Assembly: GCF_002760655.1 (NCBI RefSeq)
Contig: NZ_PDOC01000016.1
Span: forward strand, 62,001-126,000
Origin: Massilia eurypsychrophila
GTDB taxonomy: Bacteria > Pseudomonadota > Gammaproteobacteria > Burkholderiales > Burkholderiaceae_D
DNA: 64,000 nt
Direction of reading: 5' to 3'
Positions 7,117 through 15,366 of the stretch are shown here, one piece after another. Position numbers and translations under genes: made by a program. Under the pieces are notes generated by a model. The model was not told the DNA's origin and ran no database searches. It saw nothing but the letters and a program-made list of their open reading frames with translations. The first letter of the stretch is position 1; each line of letters opens with the position of its first letter.

Positions 7117-9363
7117 CTAGCGGTATGCGCTGACTGCGCTGGCGCCATTGCGCGCGGGGCGCATGCTGGCGTAGCGCTCGAGCGCGTCTTCCAGCGGCGG
7201 CAGCAGAACGCCGCGTTCGCTGCCCAGCGCGCTGTAGACGGGACGAAGGGCGCTATGGCCGAGCCGCGCGGCAGGCCGCGGCTCCAGCAGCGCGGCATCG
7301 ACACCGGCCACGTCGGCAGCCATGGCTGCCAGTTGCGCCCACGTCACGGCGGTGCAGTTGGTCAGGTGCCATATGCCTTTTTCCTTGTCGATCATCAGGT
7401 CCAGCGCGGTGTCGACCAGGTCCGGCACATACGTTGGCGATACCGTGATATCGCTTGCCGCGACAAACGGCGCGCCGTTGTCGAGCGCATCGAGCGCCTG
7501 GGTGACGAAATTGTGCTGGTCCCACAGGCCGAAGAACGAACTGCTGCGGATGACCAGCGCGTTCGGATCGGCATCGAGCACGCGCTGCTCGGCATCGGCC
7601 TTGCTCTGTCCGTAGACGCCGAGCGGCGCGGTGCGGTCCGATTCCACATACGGTACCGCACGCTTGCCGTCAAACACGAGGTCGCTCGAGAACGTGACGA
7701 AACGCACGTCGTGGCGAATGCACGCGAGACCGACGATCGTCGGCGCCAACGTATTTTCGCGGAAACAGCGCTGCACTTCGCTCTCGGCCTGGTCCACCTT
7801 GACGTAGCCGCCGGCGTTGATCACGGCCCATGGCCGGTACCGCGCGAAGGCGGCCTCGACCGATGCCGGGTCGGCCATGTCCATCTCGGCGCGGGTGATG
7901 ATCCGGTACGCCAGGTTGCGCCGTTCACAGGCGCGGGCAAAGGCGCCGCCAAGCGTGCCGGTGGCGCCGGTGATCAGGATCGGCTGCAGGAATTTGCTGC
8001 GCCCGTTTTCGCGGAACGCCGACAGATCGGCCACCGCAGCCGGCGCCGCCACCGGCTGCGCCAGGAAACGTCCGGCCCGGCGCCACCATCCCTGCCCCTG
8101 CAGCACCGGATTCGACAGCGGCCGACCGCTGGCCAGCTCGCGCATCATGCCCGCCACCGCGGTCGGGCGCGGCTGCGCGGCGCGCACGTCGTACGGTCCC
8201 GGTTCGTAATAGCCCTTGTTTTCGGTGACCAGGCAGTTCCAGTCATACGAACCTAGCAGGGCCCACACCGTCACCGCCCGGATATCGGCGCCGTCGGTGC
8301 GTTCCATGTTTGCCGCGTTCCAGATTTCCAGCAGCCAGCGCAGCTGATCCTCGCGGTTGGCGTCGATGTGCGCTTCGGTGACGGCCACCGGCAAGCCGTA
8401 GCGGTCCCACACTTCGCGCAGCAGCGGACCGATGCCGGCCGTCGGCGTGGCCAGCACCCGCGCCGTCTCCATGTCGGCATGGGCGATGCCCTGATACGTG
8501 TGGCAATACTGCGGCGGGTAACGGTGCAGGCGATGATCGAGCCAGCGCTCGCTGGTGGCGTAATAATTGACGCCGATGATGTCCGGCGGACAGGGATTGT
8601 CGCGGAACCAGTGCAGTTCGGCGACATCGACACCCGTGTCGGCGAGGTAGTCCCACAGCGGATGCGCGGTGTCGACCTTGCCGCACAACAGATCCCAGCT
8701 GAGCCAGCGCCGTTCGTTGAAGAAGGTCGACAGCTTCACCAGCTGCCGCGTCGCGTAGGTCTTGCTCAGGTCGTCGGTCTGCACCAGCTTGGCGTTCGGG
8801 TTGACGCGCCGGATCGCCCGCATCGACAGCACCACCGCGCGGCACTGGTTCAGCAGCGCCTGGACGAAGATGCGGTCATCGCGTCCGTGTGGATACCACA
8901 CGCCGGCCAGGCCGCTGAAGCGCGCCGTCGTCAGCGGCTCGTTGACCGGGGTGTAGTACTCGACCCACGGATAACGATCGGCGACCGCGCCGGCGAAGCC
9001 GGCAAGCTGCTCGGCAAAAGCGGGGTCGACCAGGCTGGTGTGGCGCGGCCCGCTGCCGTGGTGCAGCAGCCCGACGATGGGCGTGACACCAAATTCACGC
9101 AACGCCGGCAGGCGTTCGTCCGGCCATGTCCAGTCCGCCTCGGCGAGACCGTTCGGCGCAGTGCGCTCCCACAACACGGGGTAGCGCAACGCGCGCACGC
9201 CCAGCGAAGCGAATCGCTCGAGGTCCTGCATGCGCGCGGCGTGACCGTTGCGGTCAAGCTGGCTGAAATAGTTGTCCCGCACCCGGTTCACGGTGCATTC
9301 GAGTCCACCCCACAGCGCGATTGGCGCTCGCGGGGCTCTTGCAGAGTCATTTTGTTTGTTCAT
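7117..9363 (-). CDS. Fusion of GH1-type glycosidase and RmlD-like sugar-nucleotide reductase
   Basis: This 748-residue cytoplasmic protein has two enzymatic halves. Residues 15-400 form a GH1-like TIM barrel with the acid/base motif TPVNEP (E142) and the nucleophile strand VTEAHID (E330). Asn of the standard TEN motif is replaced by Ala. Residues 461-748 form an extended-SDR/RmlD domain with the Rossmann motif ILITGATGTLGG (about 462-473), SSDLVFDG, and the catalytic Y584-x3-K588 in VYGQSKADAE. A linker of about 60 residues joins them. An AAGGAAA Shine-Dalgarno site precedes the start at 9363. The gene is divergent from a Crp/Fnr regulator. The arrangement suggests coupled handling of a deoxysugar or glycoside; the substrate is unknown. 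Confidence 0.88.
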   Translation of the reverse strand: MNKQNDSARAPRAPIALWGGLECTVNRVRDNYFSQLDRNGHAARMQDLERFASLGVRALRYPVLWERTAPNGLAEADWTWPDERLPALREFGVTPIVGLLHHGSGPRHTSLVDPAFAEQLAGFAGAVADRYPWVEYYTPVNEPLTTARFSGLAGVWYPHGRDDRIFVQALLNQCRAVVLSMRAIRRVNPNAKLVQTDDLSKTYATRQLVKLSTFFNERRWLSWDLLCGKVDTAHPLWDYLADTGVDVAELHWFRDNPCPPDIIGVNYYATSERWLDHRLHRYPPQYCHTYQGIAHADMETARVLATPTAGIGPLLREVWDRYGLPVAVTEAHIDANREDQLRWLLEIWNAANMERTDGADIRAVTVWALLGSYDWNCLVTENKGYYEPGPYDVRAAQPRPTAVAGMMRELASGRPLSNPVLQGQGWWRRAGRFLAQPVAAPAAVADLSAFRENGRSKFLQPILITGATGTLGGAFARACERRNLAYRIITRAEMDMADPASVEAAFARYRPWAVINAGGYVKVDQAESEVQRCFRENTLAPTIVGLACIRHDVRFVTFSSDLVFDGKRAVPYVESDRTAPLGVYGQSKADAEQRVLDADPNALVIRSSSFFGLWDQHNFVTQALDALDNGAPFVAASDITVSPTYVPDLVDTALDLMIDKEKGIWHLTNCTAVTWAQLAAMAADVAGVDAALLEPRPAARLGHSALRPVYSALGSERGVLLPPLEDALERYASMRPARNGASAVSAYR

Positions 9364-9525
9364 GATATTTCCTTTTCCAAAGCGAACGCCCGAAGCTTAG
9401 GCATCGCGCGCCGGCCCGTCTGTAATGGGCCGGACATAGGCAGAAACACATTTACCGCTGAACCTTCCGCGTCGCCGCTGGTCTGTCCTTCACACGGATT
9501 GTGTTTATCGCCGCATGAGGTGACC

Positions 9526-10257
9526 ATGAGCGCAACTGCCAACCGTCCGGATATTTGTGCGAACTATCTGCTCGCCGATCTTCCCGCGCAGGCCAGCCAC
9601 GCGCTCGAGTCCCAGCTGTCACCGGTGCACCTGTTCCGCAAAGAAGTCGTCGGCGAGCGCGGCCAGGAAGCAGCCTATGTCTATTTTCCGTGCGGCGCCG
9701 TGCTGTCGGTGTTGGCCTATATGGACAGCGGCGCCGCGGTCGAAGTCGGCACCATCGGCAAGGAAGGCTTCTTCGGGCTCGAGTTGCTCATCGGCGGCAC
9801 CCACTGGACCGAAACGACCGTCTGCCAGGTCGAGGGGGACAGCCTGCGCATGACCGCGAAGGCATTCCTTGAAGTGGTCGCCGGCGAGACGCCGCTGCGG
9901 CGCATCACCCAGCGTTACCTGATTGCCTATCTCGCCACCGTGTCGCAGTCGGTCGCCTGCAACCGCCTGCACACTATCGAAGAACGTTTCGCTCGCTGGA
10001 TATTGATGACGCACGACCGGGTCGACGGCGACCGCTTCTTCCTCACGCAGGAATACATCGCCGACATGCTCGGCACGCACCGGCCTAGCGTCAGCCTGGT
10101 GGCCGGCGCTTTCCAGCACGCCGGCATCATCAAGTACAACAGGGGCTGGATGACGATCCTGAACCGCGCGGGCCTAGAAGAGGCCAGTTGCGAGTGCTAC
10201 CAAGTAGACAAAAGCCACTTGGCGAAATTGCGCGAACCCGACATGCTTGCCGTTTAA
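9526..10257 (+). CDS. Crp/Fnr family transcriptional regulator
   Basis: This 243-residue protein has an N-terminal cyclic-nucleotide-binding-like beta-barrel (about 30-140, including VYFPCGAVLSVL and GTIGKEGFFG). A long dimerisation helix follows, then a C-terminal winged HTH (about 170-225, LTQEYIADMLGTHRPSVSLV). It has no N-terminal Cys cluster for an Fe-S centre. The barrel lacks an obvious cAMP-binding Arg-Ser pair, so the ligand is unknown. I chose the ATG at 9526 because it follows GAGGTGA. The frame is open upstream only because it runs antisense to the fusion gene. Members of this subfamily often respond to stress or general signals. Confidence 0.9.
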   Translation: MSATANRPDICANYLLADLPAQASHALESQLSPVHLFRKEVVGERGQEAAYVYFPCGAVLSVLAYMDSGAAVEVGTIGKEGFFGLELLIGGTHWTETTVCQVEGDSLRMTAKAFLEVVAGETPLRRITQRYLIAYLATVSQSVACNRLHTIEERFARWILMTHDRVDGDRFFLTQEYIADMLGTHRPSVSLVAGAFQHAGIIKYNRGWMTILNRAGLEEASCECYQVDKSHLAKLREPDMLAV

Positions 10258-10328
10258 ATGCTGGCGCCACATGACCGCCGGCTCACCGTCCGCCATGCTT
10301 TTTTTCTTGCGCCCCACTATGCACGGCA

Positions 10329-10356
10329 TATATACTTCGTATACGAACCGTATATA
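10329..10356. promoter_or_regulatory. Palindromic operator upstream of the ParD-like/MetAP pair
   Basis: The core TTCGTATACGAA (10336-10347) is a perfect 12-bp palindrome. It is flanked by TATATAC at 10329-10335 and GTATATA at 10350-10356, giving a nested near-palindrome. It sits 10 to 38 bases before the start codon and overlaps the AGGAG ribosome-binding region on its right. This is the usual location for autoregulation by a ribbon-helix-helix antitoxin-like protein. Confidence 0.65.
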
Positions 10357-10366
10357 GGAGCTTCAC

Positions 10367-10579
10367 ATGGGCATTGTCAACATCGATGACGACCTGCACG
10401 ACCAATTGCGCCGGGCGACCAAAGTGTCGCTGCGCTCGATTAACACGCAGGCCGCCTTCTGGATCAAGGTCGGCATGCTGTGCGAAACCAATCCGACCCT
10501 GAGCTTCAACGAGATCCTCAAGCGTGAGCTGAAGTCCGCCGGCGTCTCGGCGCAACAGCTTGCCATGAGTGAAGCATGA
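10367..10579 (+). CDS. ParD-like antitoxin-family protein
   Basis: This 70-residue protein matches the ParD-like family, small ribbon-helix-helix-type proteins related to type II antitoxins. The start MGIVNIDDDLHDQLRRATKV supplies the DNA-binding strand and first helix. The central SINTQAAFWIKVGMLCE is the family's conserved core. The C-terminal tail could contact a partner. Its stop overlaps the start of the methionyl aminopeptidase gene by four bases (ATGA), so the two are translationally coupled. It is preceded by a GGAG ribosome site and a nested palindrome. Family members regularly lie next to an extra MetAP gene. Whether the pair is a true toxin-antitoxin system is not shown by sequence. 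Confidence 0.85.
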   Translation: MGIVNIDDDLHDQLRRATKVSLRSINTQAAFWIKVGMLCETNPTLSFNEILKRELKSAGVSAQQLAMSEA

Positions 10580-11385
10580 CGAAGAAACCTGAGGAAATCG
10601 CGCTGCTGGCCGAATCGGGCCGGTTGCTCGCGTCGGTGTTCGGCATGCTCGATGGCATCTCGCTGGCCGGCAAGTCGACCCTCGAGATCGATGAAATCGT
10701 CGAGAACTTCATCGTGCACGACCTGCAGGCCCGGCCGGCAAGCAAGGGCCAGTACGACTATGGATTCGTGTTGAATTCGTCCATCAATGACGAGGTCTGC
10801 CACGGCGTGCCATCGTCCACCAAAGTGCTGAACGACGGCGACATCGTCAACTTCGACATCACGCTGGAAAAAAACGGCTATATCGCCGATTCCAGCAAAA
10901 CGTATCTGGTCGGCGACGTCGACCTGGCCGCCAGACGCCTGGTCCATACCACCTACGAAGCCATGTGGAAAGGCATCCGCGCGGTGCGTCCCGGCGCCCG
11001 CATGGGCGACATTGGCGCGGCCATCGAGGGCCACGCCAAGCGCAACGGCTACTCGGTTGTGCGCGAATACTGTGGCCACGGCATCGGCCGCGAAATGCAC
11101 GAAGAACCGCAGGTGCTGCACTTCGGCAAGCGGGGAACCGGCCTGCCGCTACGCGAAGGCATGGTCTTCACGATCGAGCCGATGCTCAATCACGGCGGGC
11201 GCAGCGTCAGGACGGAAGACGACGGCTGGACGGTGGTCACGCGCGACGGCTCGCTGTCGGCACAGTTCGAGCACACCGTGGCGGTGACGGCCAGCGGCGT
11301 GTCGGTGCTGACCTTGCGTCCGGAAGAGCGCGGCATGATCGGCAACACGCATGCCGCTTTCATCATGGCGCCAGTGCACCGATAG
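10576..11385 (+). CDS. map: Type I methionyl aminopeptidase
   Basis: This 269-residue enzyme removes the N-terminal Met from nascent proteins. All expected residues are visible: H76 in VCHGVP, metal ligands D94 (NFDITLEK), D105 (YIADSSKTY), H168 (CGHGIG), E201 (IEPM) and E232 (QFEHT), and H175 (MHEEP). It has no N-terminal zinc-finger extension. The start overlaps the stop of the ParD-like gene. The main housekeeping map usually sits by rpsB, so this is probably a second, specialised copy. Its tail of about 15 residues (GNTHAAFIMAPVHR) goes beyond the usual core. Confidence 0.95.
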   Translation: MTKKPEEIALLAESGRLLASVFGMLDGISLAGKSTLEIDEIVENFIVHDLQARPASKGQYDYGFVLNSSINDEVCHGVPSSTKVLNDGDIVNFDITLEKNGYIADSSKTYLVGDVDLAARRLVHTTYEAMWKGIRAVRPGARMGDIGAAIEGHAKRNGYSVVREYCGHGIGREMHEEPQVLHFGKRGTGLPLREGMVFTIEPMLNHGGRSVRTEDDGWTVVTRDGSLSAQFEHTVAVTASGVSVLTLRPEERGMIGNTHAAFIMAPVHR

Positions 11386-11412
11386 CAATGCAGCGCCAGC
11401 TTCACGCGCGCA

Positions 11413-12981
11413 TCACGACATGCGCACTTTGCCTTCCGAGATGCTCATCGCCTGGCGCGTCGGGCTCGGCTCAGTGTCCGTGTCCGGCAGCATCGACCCG
11501 GTGGCCCCGTAGCGCACATGCCACGACAGCGCCTGCTCCAGAACGTGCGGCGTATGGCCGCCGCGCCGGTTCGCCGCCGCCACATAGTCTCGCAGCATCT
11601 GGCGAAACGGCGCGGCAACGCAGTTCTCGATGATCGCCTGCGCCCGTTCACGCGGCGCCAGCCCGCGCAGGTCGGCCAGGCCAACTTCGGTGACGATGAC
11701 ATCGACGTCGTGCTCGTTGTGATCGACGTGCGATACCATCGGCACGATGCTGGAAATCTTGCCGTCCTTGGCGAGCGACTTCGTGGCAAACACGGCCAGG
11801 TAGGCATTGCGCGCGAAGTCGCCCGAGCCGCCGATGCCGTTCATCATGTGCGTGCCGCCCACATGGGTCGAATTGACGTTGCCGTAAATGTCCGCCTCTA
11901 GCGCGGTGTTGATGGCGATGATGCCGAGCCGGCGCACCACCTCCGGATGGTTGCTCACTTCTTGCGGGCGCAGCACCAGGCGATCCTTGTAGCGGCCGAA
12001 GTCGCCAAACACCTGCTCGCCCCTGGCCGCCGACAGCGTGATCGAGGAGCCTGACGCGAAATCGAGCTTGCCGGCATCGAACAGGTCGAACGTCGAATCC
12101 TGCAACACCTCCGAGTACATCGTCAGATGGCGAAACGGGCTGTCGATGAAACCACTCATTACCGCATTGGCGATGGTGCCGATGCCGGCCTGCAGCGGCA
12201 TCAGGCGCTCGGTCAGCCGTCCCAGCGCCACCTCGCGCTCGAAGAAGGCGACCAGGTGTGCAGCGATGGCCGCGGTGTCGTCATCGGCCGCCAGCACGGT
12301 CGAAGAACTGTCGGTCTTTTCGGTGATGACGATGGCGGCAATCTTTTCCAAGGGAATCATGATCGCGGTGGTGCCGATGCGGTCACTCGCCGTCATCAAA
12401 GGGATGGGCGCGCGGTGCGGCCGATGCTGCGGGATGAAGATGTCGTGCAAGCCCTCCAGCGCCAGCGGCTGGGCCAGGTTGATCTCGACGATCACCTTGT
12501 CGGCCAACAGCGCAAAGCTGGCGCTATTGCCGACCGACGTGGTCGGGATGATGGCGCCGCTGTCCGTGATGGCAACCGCCTCGATGATGGCAATGTCGAC
12601 CGGCGCGATCTGGCCGCTGCGCAGCAGCTCGACGGTTTCGGACAGATGCTGGTCGATGAACATCACTTCGCCGCGATTGATCGCCGCGCGCAGCGTCGGG
12701 TCGGACTGAAACGGCAGGCGGCGCGCCAGCACGCCGGCCTGCGTGAGCACCTTGTCGACATCGCCGCCGAGCGAGGCGCCGGTCATCAGGGTAATCTGCA
12801 GTGGATCGCGGCGCGCCCGCTCGGCCAGCGCCAGCGGCACCGCCTTGGCGTCGCCGGCGCGCGTGAACCCGCTCATGCCGATCGTCATGCCGTTGTCGAT
12901 CAGCGCGGCCGCTGCGGCGGCGCTGGTAATGCGCGCGCGCAGCATGGGGTGGCGGATGCGATCGTGGTACTGGTCGTGCAT
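11413..12981 (-). CDS. Acetyl-CoA hydrolase/succinate:acetate CoA-transferase family protein
   Basis: This 522-residue class I CoA-transferase resembles AarC/Cat1 and ScpC. An N-terminal half carries the early motif GMTIGMSGFT. A C-terminal half carries the catalytic Glu at 291 in YSEVLQD, the position that forms the glutamyl-CoA thioester in AarC. The CoA-binding segment MNGIGGSGDFARNA is also present. Likely reactions are transfer of CoA between succinyl-CoA, acetyl-CoA or propionyl-CoA and free acids. The start at 12981 follows AAGGAAG. The closest neighbours are unrelated, so it is probably a single-gene transcript in acetate or propionate metabolism. Confidence 0.9.
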   Translation of the reverse strand: MHDQYHDRIRHPMLRARITSAAAAAALIDNGMTIGMSGFTRAGDAKAVPLALAERARRDPLQITLMTGASLGGDVDKVLTQAGVLARRLPFQSDPTLRAAINRGEVMFIDQHLSETVELLRSGQIAPVDIAIIEAVAITDSGAIIPTTSVGNSASFALLADKVIVEINLAQPLALEGLHDIFIPQHRPHRAPIPLMTASDRIGTTAIMIPLEKIAAIVITEKTDSSSTVLAADDDTAAIAAHLVAFFEREVALGRLTERLMPLQAGIGTIANAVMSGFIDSPFRHLTMYSEVLQDSTFDLFDAGKLDFASGSSITLSAARGEQVFGDFGRYKDRLVLRPQEVSNHPEVVRRLGIIAINTALEADIYGNVNSTHVGGTHMMNGIGGSGDFARNAYLAVFATKSLAKDGKISSIVPMVSHVDHNEHDVDVIVTEVGLADLRGLAPRERAQAIIENCVAAPFRQMLRDYVAAANRRGGHTPHVLEQALSWHVRYGATGSMLPDTDTEPSPTRQAMSISEGKVRMS

Positions 12982-13036
12982 GGTGCTTCCTTTTCGGCGA
13001 CAACAAGTGGGGGAATTGCGGCGTGGCAGTGCCTGG

Positions 13037-13978
13037 CTAGGTCAGGCAATAGTTGACGCTTTTTAACGGCGCCGGCACGTCCGGATCGCACAGCGCCGAG
13101 CGCAGATCAATTTCGATGGCGCGGCAGATGGCGTCGAGCGGCAGATCGTTCGCTTCCAGGCCGAACGGCTCTTCGATCTCGTCGCCGAGCGCGTCCAGAC
13201 CGAAAAACGTGTAGGCGACGATGGCCACCACGAACGGCGTCATGAAGCCGATCGAATCGACCAGCCCGAACGGCAGCAGGAAGCAATACAGGTAGGCGGT
13301 ACGGTGCAGCAGCAGCGTGTAGGAAAACGGCACCGGCGTGTTCTTGATGCGCTCGCAGGAGGCGCCCGCGCCCGTCAACGCCGACAGTGTGCGGTCGATC
13401 GAGGCGGCAAGGCAAGGGTCGATGCGCCCTTCCCGCAGGCACTCGCTCAAGTCCGCGCCCATCTGCCGCATCAGAAAATCGGGCTTGTTCGGCGCGCGCT
13501 CGAGCTGCTCCCATTCGGCCGGCAGCAGCAATGCCTTCAGGCCAGGGGCCGATGGCTGATCGCGCAACAGGTCGCGCACCGCATGGTTGAACGCGATTAC
13601 CCGGTACACCATGCGCACCCGCACGTCGGACAGGCCGGCCGCGGCGCGCGCCGGCTGCGGGAATTCGATCAGGCTCAGGCACTGGCGCGCGGCATTCCGG
13701 CTGCGCAGCACCAGTTCACCCCACAGCTTGCGCCCTTCCCAGAAACGGTCATAGGCGGCGTTATTGCGAAAGCCGAGGAAAATTGCCAGCGGCAAGCCGA
13801 TCAGCGTAAACGGGATCGTCGTCAGGGTGATCTTCAGCTGAAACAGGTCGCCATGCGACCAGGTGACCAGGGTGGCGAGCACGATATTGATCAGCAGCAC
13901 CGGCAGGATGCGCGGCAGCACCGAGCCGCGCAGCGCCAGGAACAGGCTGAGCCCGGAGGGACGGTCGCGCACAATCAT
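13037..13978 (-). CDS. Bestrophin family ion channel
   Basis: This 313-residue membrane protein belongs to the bacterial bestrophin (UPF0187) family. Evidence includes an N-terminal transmembrane segment (LPVLLINIVLATLVTW), a second near residues 55-70 and the hallmark FRNNAAYDRFWEGRKLWGEL. A cytosolic helical region and a C-terminal membrane pair (TLLLHRTAYLYCFLLPFGLV and TPFVVAIVAYTFFGLDAL) follow. Bacterial homologues form pentameric channels, some of which conduct cations rather than chloride. It is divergent from the MarR gene and shares its control region. Confidence 0.93.
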   Translation of the reverse strand: MIVRDRPSGLSLFLALRGSVLPRILPVLLINIVLATLVTWSHGDLFQLKITLTTIPFTLIGLPLAIFLGFRNNAAYDRFWEGRKLWGELVLRSRNAARQCLSLIEFPQPARAAAGLSDVRVRMVYRVIAFNHAVRDLLRDQPSAPGLKALLLPAEWEQLERAPNKPDFLMRQMGADLSECLREGRIDPCLAASIDRTLSALTGAGASCERIKNTPVPFSYTLLLHRTAYLYCFLLPFGLVDSIGFMTPFVVAIVAYTFFGLDALGDEIEEPFGLEANDLPLDAICRAIEIDLRSALCDPDVPAPLKSVNYCLT

Positions 13979-14012
13979 GGCGGATCTTTTGGGTGGCGGC
14001 GGGCGGAGTGCG

Positions 14013-14060
14013 TATAATTCACTAACATGGCAGTAATTTTAATCACTAACATCGAAGTAA
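14013..14060 (+). promoter_or_regulatory. MarR promoter with two direct-repeat operators
   Basis: A consensus -10 box TATAAT (14013-14018) is followed by TCACTAACATGGCAGTAA (14019-14036) and TCACTAACATCGAAGTAA (14043-14060). These 18-bp repeats match at 16 positions and are 24 bp apart. Operators just downstream of the -10 box suit repression by the MarR product, and possibly co-regulation of the divergent bestrophin gene. Confidence 0.6.
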
Positions 14061-14117
14061 GTCAAGCGTGCCGTGCTCGGCGCGACCATTTCAACCACGA
14101 CCTGCGCAGGAGCACTC

Positions 14118-14576
14118 ATGGCCAACCGCTTCAAGCACCGCAATCTGCCGCAGCAGTTGCTGCACGCGCGCGACGCGCTGATGGCGCACTTTCGCCCCAT
14201 CCTGAATCATTACCACCTGACCGAACAGCAATGGCGCATCCTGCGCGCCCTCGACGAACACGCGCAACTTGAGCCGCGCGAATTGTGCACGCTGTGCCAG
14301 ATCCTCAGCAGCAGCATGGCCGGTGTTCTGGCGCGAATGGAAGAGCTCGGACTAGTCCAGCGGGTGCGCGTCGAAACCGACCAGCGCCGCGTGCTGGTCA
14401 GCCTGGCGCCGGCCGGCGACGCCCTGATCGACGCCATGGCGCCGCTAATCGAATTGCAGTACCAGTACCTTGAGGAGGCGATCGGCAAGCATGTGTTGGA
14501 GGCACTGTCGATGGCGCTGCAGGACTTTATCGGCACCGACTCGAAACCGGTGCCGCGGGTGGACTTGCCCGGCTGA
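14118..14576 (+). CDS. MarR family regulator, HpaR-like
   Basis: This 152-residue winged-helix regulator resembles the homoprotocatechuate-pathway repressor HpaR. It has an N-terminal LLHARDALMAHFRPILNHY helix, the recognition region LTEQQWRILRALDEHAQLEP and LSSSMAGVLARMEELGLVQR, and the wing VETDQRRVLVSL. The start at 14118 follows AGGAG. A longer frame from 14073 lacks family similarity. No homoprotocatechuate genes are in view. Neighbours are a bestrophin and a siderophore-interacting protein, so the regulated pathway is unknown and the HpaR name should not be read as function. Confidence 0.88.
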   Translation: MANRFKHRNLPQQLLHARDALMAHFRPILNHYHLTEQQWRILRALDEHAQLEPRELCTLCQILSSSMAGVLARMEELGLVQRVRVETDQRRVLVSLAPAGDALIDAMAPLIELQYQYLEEAIGKHVLEALSMALQDFIGTDSKPVPRVDLPG

Positions 14577-14610
14577 GCACCATGGCGCCCCTGTGTCCCA
14601 GTGCGCCGCG

Positions 14611-15366
14611 TCAGTCCTCGATCGTCTCGTGGGCAGCGCCGATGCCTTCAGTCCAGTAGCCGGACGATTTCAGCCACGCTTTTGGATGGCCCAGCCGCTC
14701 GGTGATGTAGCGGCGCACCGAGCGCGCAACGCTCGTCTGCGCGGCAATCCAGATGTAACCTTGGCCTGGCGGAAGCGCCAGATTCGACAGCGCCGCCTCG
14801 ATCAGGCCGGCATCGCCGAGCGCCTGGCCGGCACGGTACAGCCACTGCGGCGTCCAGGCGGCGCTGGTGACAAATTCCTGGTGCTCGGCAGCGTCGTTGA
14901 CGGTCACCAGCGTGATGACCGGAACGCCCGATCGCAGCTCTTCGACACGCCGGCCGATCGCGGGCAGCGCCGTTTCGTCGCCGATCAGCAGATACCAGTC
15001 AAAATCGTCGGTCACGATGCTCGAGCCGCGCGGGCCGCCAATTTCAAGGGTGTCGCCGCGCTGCGCGGCGCGCGCCCACGCGGTCGCGGGGCCGGACTGA
15101 TGCAGCGCGAAATCGATGGTCAGCGTTCCGCTCGCGGCATCGACGCGGCGCGGCGTGAAGTCGCGCATGCAATCGTCACCACCGGCCAGCGGCAGGAACA
15201 GCTTGACGTGGTCATCCGGCGCGGCGCTGACGAAGTCGTGCAACTCCGGCGAGACAAAGTGGATGCGCCGCATCGTCGGCGTCAGCGTCTCGACGCGGTC
15301 GACCGTGAGCGTGCGGCGCCGCGTATCGTGACGCATCCGCGTCGTCTGGTGGCGGTCCGGCGTCAT
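14611..15366 (-). CDS. Siderophore-interacting protein / ferric-chelate reductase (YqjH-like)
   Basis: This 251-residue flavoprotein of the SIP/ViuB family has an N-terminal FAD-binding barrel (about 15-125, with MRDFTPRRVDAASGTLTIDF). A C-terminal NAD(P)H-binding domain includes WYLLIGDETALPAIGRRVEE and the final SSGYWTEG. Such enzymes reduce ferric siderophores with NADPH or NADH in the cytoplasm. Its first codon overlaps the stop of a PadR-like gene by four bases. In E. coli the homologous ferric reductase YqjH is controlled by the neighbouring nickel-responsive PadR-like repressor YqjI. The same pair is recognisable here, but co-directional. Confidence 0.9.
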   Translation of the reverse strand: MTPDRHQTTRMRHDTRRRTLTVDRVETLTPTMRRIHFVSPELHDFVSAAPDDHVKLFLPLAGGDDCMRDFTPRRVDAASGTLTIDFALHQSGPATAWARAAQRGDTLEIGGPRGSSIVTDDFDWYLLIGDETALPAIGRRVEELRSGVPVITLVTVNDAAEHQEFVTSAAWTPQWLYRAGQALGDAGLIEAALSNLALPPGQGYIWIAAQTSVARSVRRYITERLGHPKAWLKSSGYWTEGIGAAHETIED

